Source: Alviniconcha marisindica (taxonomy: Eukaryota > Mollusca > Gastropoda > Provannidae). From it: a DNA stretch of 64,000 nt. Positions 34,159-64,000 of this stretch are shown here, in pieces. The notes beneath the pieces are model-generated. The model did no database searches, was not told the origin of the DNA, and worked only from the letters and a program-made list of their open reading frames with translations. Both the position numbers and the translations under genes were made by a program. Each line of letters begins with the position of its first letter. Within the stretch, counting starts at the first letter, position 1. Location: contig JABMCL010000340.1 of assembly GCA_018857735.1 (NCBI GenBank), positions 273,501 through 337,500 of the forward strand, in the 5' to 3' direction.

Positions 34159-35306
34159 ATACCTTTACATACACACAAACTCACATCAATTATGCTTACA
34201 CACACAATGAACACACACAGCTTCAGTGACAAGAAAAACACAGCATCAGTGCATGGCAGCAATCACAGTGAGATCACATCCATAACAAAAAGTATCATGA
34301 CTGTTGATTGCATTATCCATGGAGACAACACATTTTGCCCCAAACTCTGCTGTGGAAGGTATGGGGGAGTGGTGAAAATGGCAAATGCAGAATATTAAAA
34401 GTTAACAATAATTGCACACTATTTCATTTTGTTTTTGTTTTGTTGTTTCTTCATATTTCCTTCAGCTGACAAAAACAACAACAACAACAAAACTTTAAAA
34501 CTTCAACAAACACTAAAAAAAAACTTAAAAAAACATGCACATAAGAACAGGCTGTGTGTGGCCTCTTAAACCAGTCTTCTAATGTAACATGTTGCTTTAA
34601 GCATACAAAGACCATAAGAACTAGTAGGGACGGAGGAACCCGGGACAGCCACCTCAACTTTCACGAAGCTCCTGAGCTCTTAAGGACTTAAACAAGGAGT
34701 GCACCAGCCATTTTGGACCACATTCTCATGGACCTAGATAACCATTTTTAAAACCTAGTGCATGAAATGTGCTGTCATCCACTGTACTTAAAAACCATTT
34801 GCCCTGGCAAAATTGTGACCTGCTCTATCTACACACAAAACCAATCACAATGTATTAATGTATTCAATACAATGGAACGCTCTTGAGATGAACTTTTTAA
34901 AGATAAAATTCTGCTTAAAATAGAGATATAAAAAGTACCCCTCTGTGCTTGCATTTCAGTTCTCTTAAGATAAACATCCTTTAGGAAGAAGAAATTTCTA
35001 CTCTAATTACAAATATACACACATTCTTCTGACAGCTACCATCATCATGATCTAGTTCTGACTGGAATATTGCAAAACAAATCAAGGGTTCACTGCTGGA
35101 ACTACTAGTTATTTTTACTGGAGGGTGGTTCTAGTAGTCAACCTTTGAAATTTAGTCACTGTAGGTTGTTACTTTGCATCACATCGAGTCAGTTCCATCA
35201 AACATGCATAGGCAATGTGTGAAGAAATCTGCCTCATGATTCAGTTGCTGAAGAACCGCACGGAATCAGATGTTTATGGTTTATCGGCAAACTGTCCAAG
35301 TTAGGG
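33373..35306. other. HACE1 downstream flank / probable 3' UTR
   Basis: There is no exon. It holds (CA)n at 34105-34157 and a SINE fragment at about 34600-34680 (ACAGCCACCTCAACTTTCAC, also at about 43655). The HACE1 poly(A) site could not be assigned. Confidence 0.45.
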
Positions 35307-61892
<26,586 letters not shown>

Positions 61893-61894
61893 TC

Positions 61895-61990
61895 TAGTCC
61901 AAAATTCATTTCCTGTCAGCAGCGGCAGCCATGTTCGCAAGGGACGCTATTGCCATTTTAGTCTGCCTCCACGCGTTCTAAAAATAGTCC
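61895..61990 (-). promoter_or_regulatory. HACE1 5' leader with uORF and YY1-like ATGGC
   Basis: On the minus strand GAACATGGCTGCCGCTGCTG opens an 8-codon uORF (61932-61906) that stops 13 nt before the main ATG at 61892. The motif resembles a YY1 initiator-proximal site, as at the CEP126 leader. The transcription start is not visible. Confidence 0.35.
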
Positions 61991-62399
61991 TTAGTCATAA
62001 CATTAAAATAGACGCAAACACCTGTTGCTAATTTTGGTCTGGATCACGCCTGAAAGCGAAACCGACTGTCAAATCAGGAAAATCACCAACAGTTACTAAT
62101 TTTAGTTTTAGGAATCAGTCACTGAACAACGCACAGGTATATAAACTACGTCGTCAACAGCTCGAATAAGAACCCAGTACTGGCCGTATACATTGAAGAC
62201 CCAAGAAAGAAAAGTCTGGAACAAACTAAATGACAAAAATCAGAATTGAAAACAAAACAAAATCAAAAGTAAAACAGTGATGTCTAAAACAATAAGGGCC
62301 GTGCGTAGCGGGTAGGCAGGCGGACTACCAATGAAATAACTCAGTAAAGTTAAATTTGCCAAACCGCTGAAAACTGAATCAATAAAAACTGATCTGACA

Positions 62400-62530
62400 A
62401 ACAGAATGACTGCTAGCGTTCTAAAACAAGATAAGTGTCGATAAAGGGGATTTCCCCGAACATTTGCACTGTGATACTGTGTGTCCGTGTTAAAATAAAT
62501 AAGCGCTCGTTTCATGTGAACCTTTTTGTC
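62400..62530 (-). mobile_element. Foldback-family fragment
   Basis: GACTGCTAGCGTTCTAAAAC followed by CCCCGAACATTTGCAC and a GAACCTTTTTGT end resembles the right side of the element at 33061-33372. Confidence 0.5.
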
Positions 62531-62576
62531 ATTGTTTGGTTCAAATTCAGTGGCCGCTTTGGCTCACCGGCCACCG

Positions 62577-63195
62577 ATTCCCCCGCGCTTCCGAACGGCG
62601 ACTCGAGTCCTTTCCGATCTTATCGGTAAAGGCTGTTGTGGCTTTCGGACACTGTGTGTTGCCCCGACCGTCAGCGGCTGAGGACATTAAACCCCACATC
62701 ATCATCATCATCATCATCGGACACTATCTGAGTGACTTAGCCGCCTTCACAGTTAATGCCGGAAACCCGGCTTTGATTGAAATAGCCAGCTGTCATCGCT
62801 GCACATATAAATATCTTAACGGAGAATCATCCGCATGATCAGTGGTGACAGTGTAGTGTTAGGTCTAGTCCTCCCCCAGCCCCCTCCAAGCCCGCCCTCC
62901 CCCCCCCCCCCCCCCCTCCCCCCGCTTCTGAATCGGCGACTCGAGTCCTTTCCGATATTCTCGGTAAAGGCTGTTGTGGCTTTCGGACACTGTGTGTTGC
63001 CCCGACAGCGGCTGAGGACATTAAACCCCACATCATCATCATCATCGGACACTATCTGAGTGACTTAGCCGCCTTCACAGATAATGCCGGAAACCCGGCT
63101 TTGAAATAGCCAGCTGTCATCGCTGCACATATAAATATCTTAACGGAGAATCATCCGCATGATCAGTGGTGACAGTGTAGTGTTAGGTCTAGTCA
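62577..63195 (+). repeat. ~330 bp tandem duplication of a SINE-core-containing block
   Basis: GCGACTCGAGTCCTTTCCGA through AGTGTAGTGTTAGGTCTAGT occurs twice, separated by a poly(C) tract near 62900. Each copy has (CAT)n, a GAGGACATTAAACCCCACAT tail-like segment, and a CAGTGGTGACAGTGTAG core related to the SINE at 13440-13756. Confidence 0.85.
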
Positions 63196-63380
63196 GTCCC
63201 CCCCCCCCCCCCCCCCCCGGCCCCCCACCCGTCCCCCGTCCTCCCTTCTCTTTTTGTACTCTCGGTATCCGCTATTGGCCTACCTCTGCAGAGATGCTCT
63301 CCTCACTTCTCTTCAAAAGTTCAGTGTGGTCTGGTGACACTGTCTCAGTTGTGACTTTGTTCCTCACAATTATGAAACAT

Positions 63381-63545
63381 TAAAATGGCTCTCATCGCTG
63401 CCCAACTTAATGCCCCAGAAGTCATTCTGGTGGTAACAGAGTAGCGATAAGTATATAGTCTCCCCCCCCCCCACCTCCATACCCCCTCCCCCCTTCTCCC
63501 CGTCCCTAATAAGCCTTGTGGACGTTAAGCACAATGTTTACTTAG
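63381..63545 (+). mobile_element. SINE 3' half
   Basis: TTAATGCCCCAGAAGTCATT, GGTAACAGAGTAGCGATAAG, a C-rich stretch, then TAATAAGCCTTGTGGACGTT AAGCACAATG (two adjoining segments). This is the core and tail of the tRNA-SINE at 13440-13756, in the opposite orientation. Confidence 0.7.
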
Positions 63546-63593
63546 ATGACTACTGACGACGTTAAGCAAATCTCACGAACGTACTTAACGTTC

Positions 63594-63798
63594 TCGGCTT
63601 TTCAAATCCTGGTGTCATAGCGTTCACTGGTAACATGTCAGTCATAACCGTAGGCTCTTCATGTGAAGCCTGACCCTGACCCTGACCCCCCCCCCCCCCC
63701 CCCCCCCCCACCTCCTCCCCCTCCCGCCACTTAATGTTTTGCTACGGTTTTGCGGCTACGGGGATGTCATGCCATGACACCAGGATTAGAAAAGCCGT
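63594..63798. mobile_element. 24-bp inverted repeats 155 bp apart (MITE-like)
   Basis: CGGCTTTTCAAATCCTGGTG continuing TCAT at the left, and ATGACACCAGGATTAGAAAA continuing GCCG at the right, match at 23 of 24 positions. A poly(C) run lies between. No obvious target duplication. Confidence 0.65.
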
Positions 63799-63829
63799 GA
63801 CTATGTTACTTAGGTTAATTCGTTAGACG

Positions 63830-64000
<171 letters not shown>

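Overview
The window is intron-rich animal nuclear DNA. I infer a mollusc, probably a gastropod. The grounds are the mix of intron-rich conserved metazoan genes with very abundant (TG)n, (CT)n and poly(C) tracts, tRNA-derived SINEs, and LINE tails of the 'GCGCTCTATAAA' type. The taxon is an inference from style; nothing in the sequence fixes the species.

Three protein-coding genes can be rebuilt exon by exon with consistent splice phases. (1) Plus strand, 55-2549: the last three exons of a coiled-coil protein that I read as the centriolar protein CEP162 (the 5' part lies outside the window). (2) Minus strand, 29498-17655: a CEP126-like centrosomal/ciliary protein, eight exons resolved (about 1309 residues) plus an unresolved start exon. 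(3) Minus strand, 61892-35307: a complete HACE1 gene, 26 exons and 965 residues, with N-terminal ankyrin repeats, a helical middle with a disordered insert, and a C-terminal HECT ubiquitin-ligase domain whose catalytic Cys (residue 932) is in place. CEP162 and CEP126 converge tail to tail across about 15 kb that holds no gene I can see. CEP126 and HACE1 are in tandem, separated by about 5.8 kb of repeats.

The rest is repeat-derived: piggyBac-like TTAA-flanked MITEs, another TIR element, a foldback family, tRNA-derived SINEs, two uncharacterised dispersed families of about 200-300 bp, LINE C-terminal relics, and many minisatellites and microsatellites.

The most unusual signal is that several minisatellites are built from exon edges. 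Tandem arrays carry repeated copies of a real splice donor (CEP126; HACE1 exon 4; perhaps HACE1 exon 9), a real splice acceptor plus the first 33 coding bases (HACE1 exon 9; the first CEP162 exon here, as one copy), or the stop-codon end of a gene (CEP162). A further HACE1 acceptor (exon 17) has been duplicated by an insertion. The pre-mRNAs would therefore carry rows of near-identical decoy splice sites next to the authentic ones. The two centrosomal genes are linked in function to centriole and cilium assembly; HACE1 (a RAC1 ubiquitin ligase) has no obvious functional tie to them.
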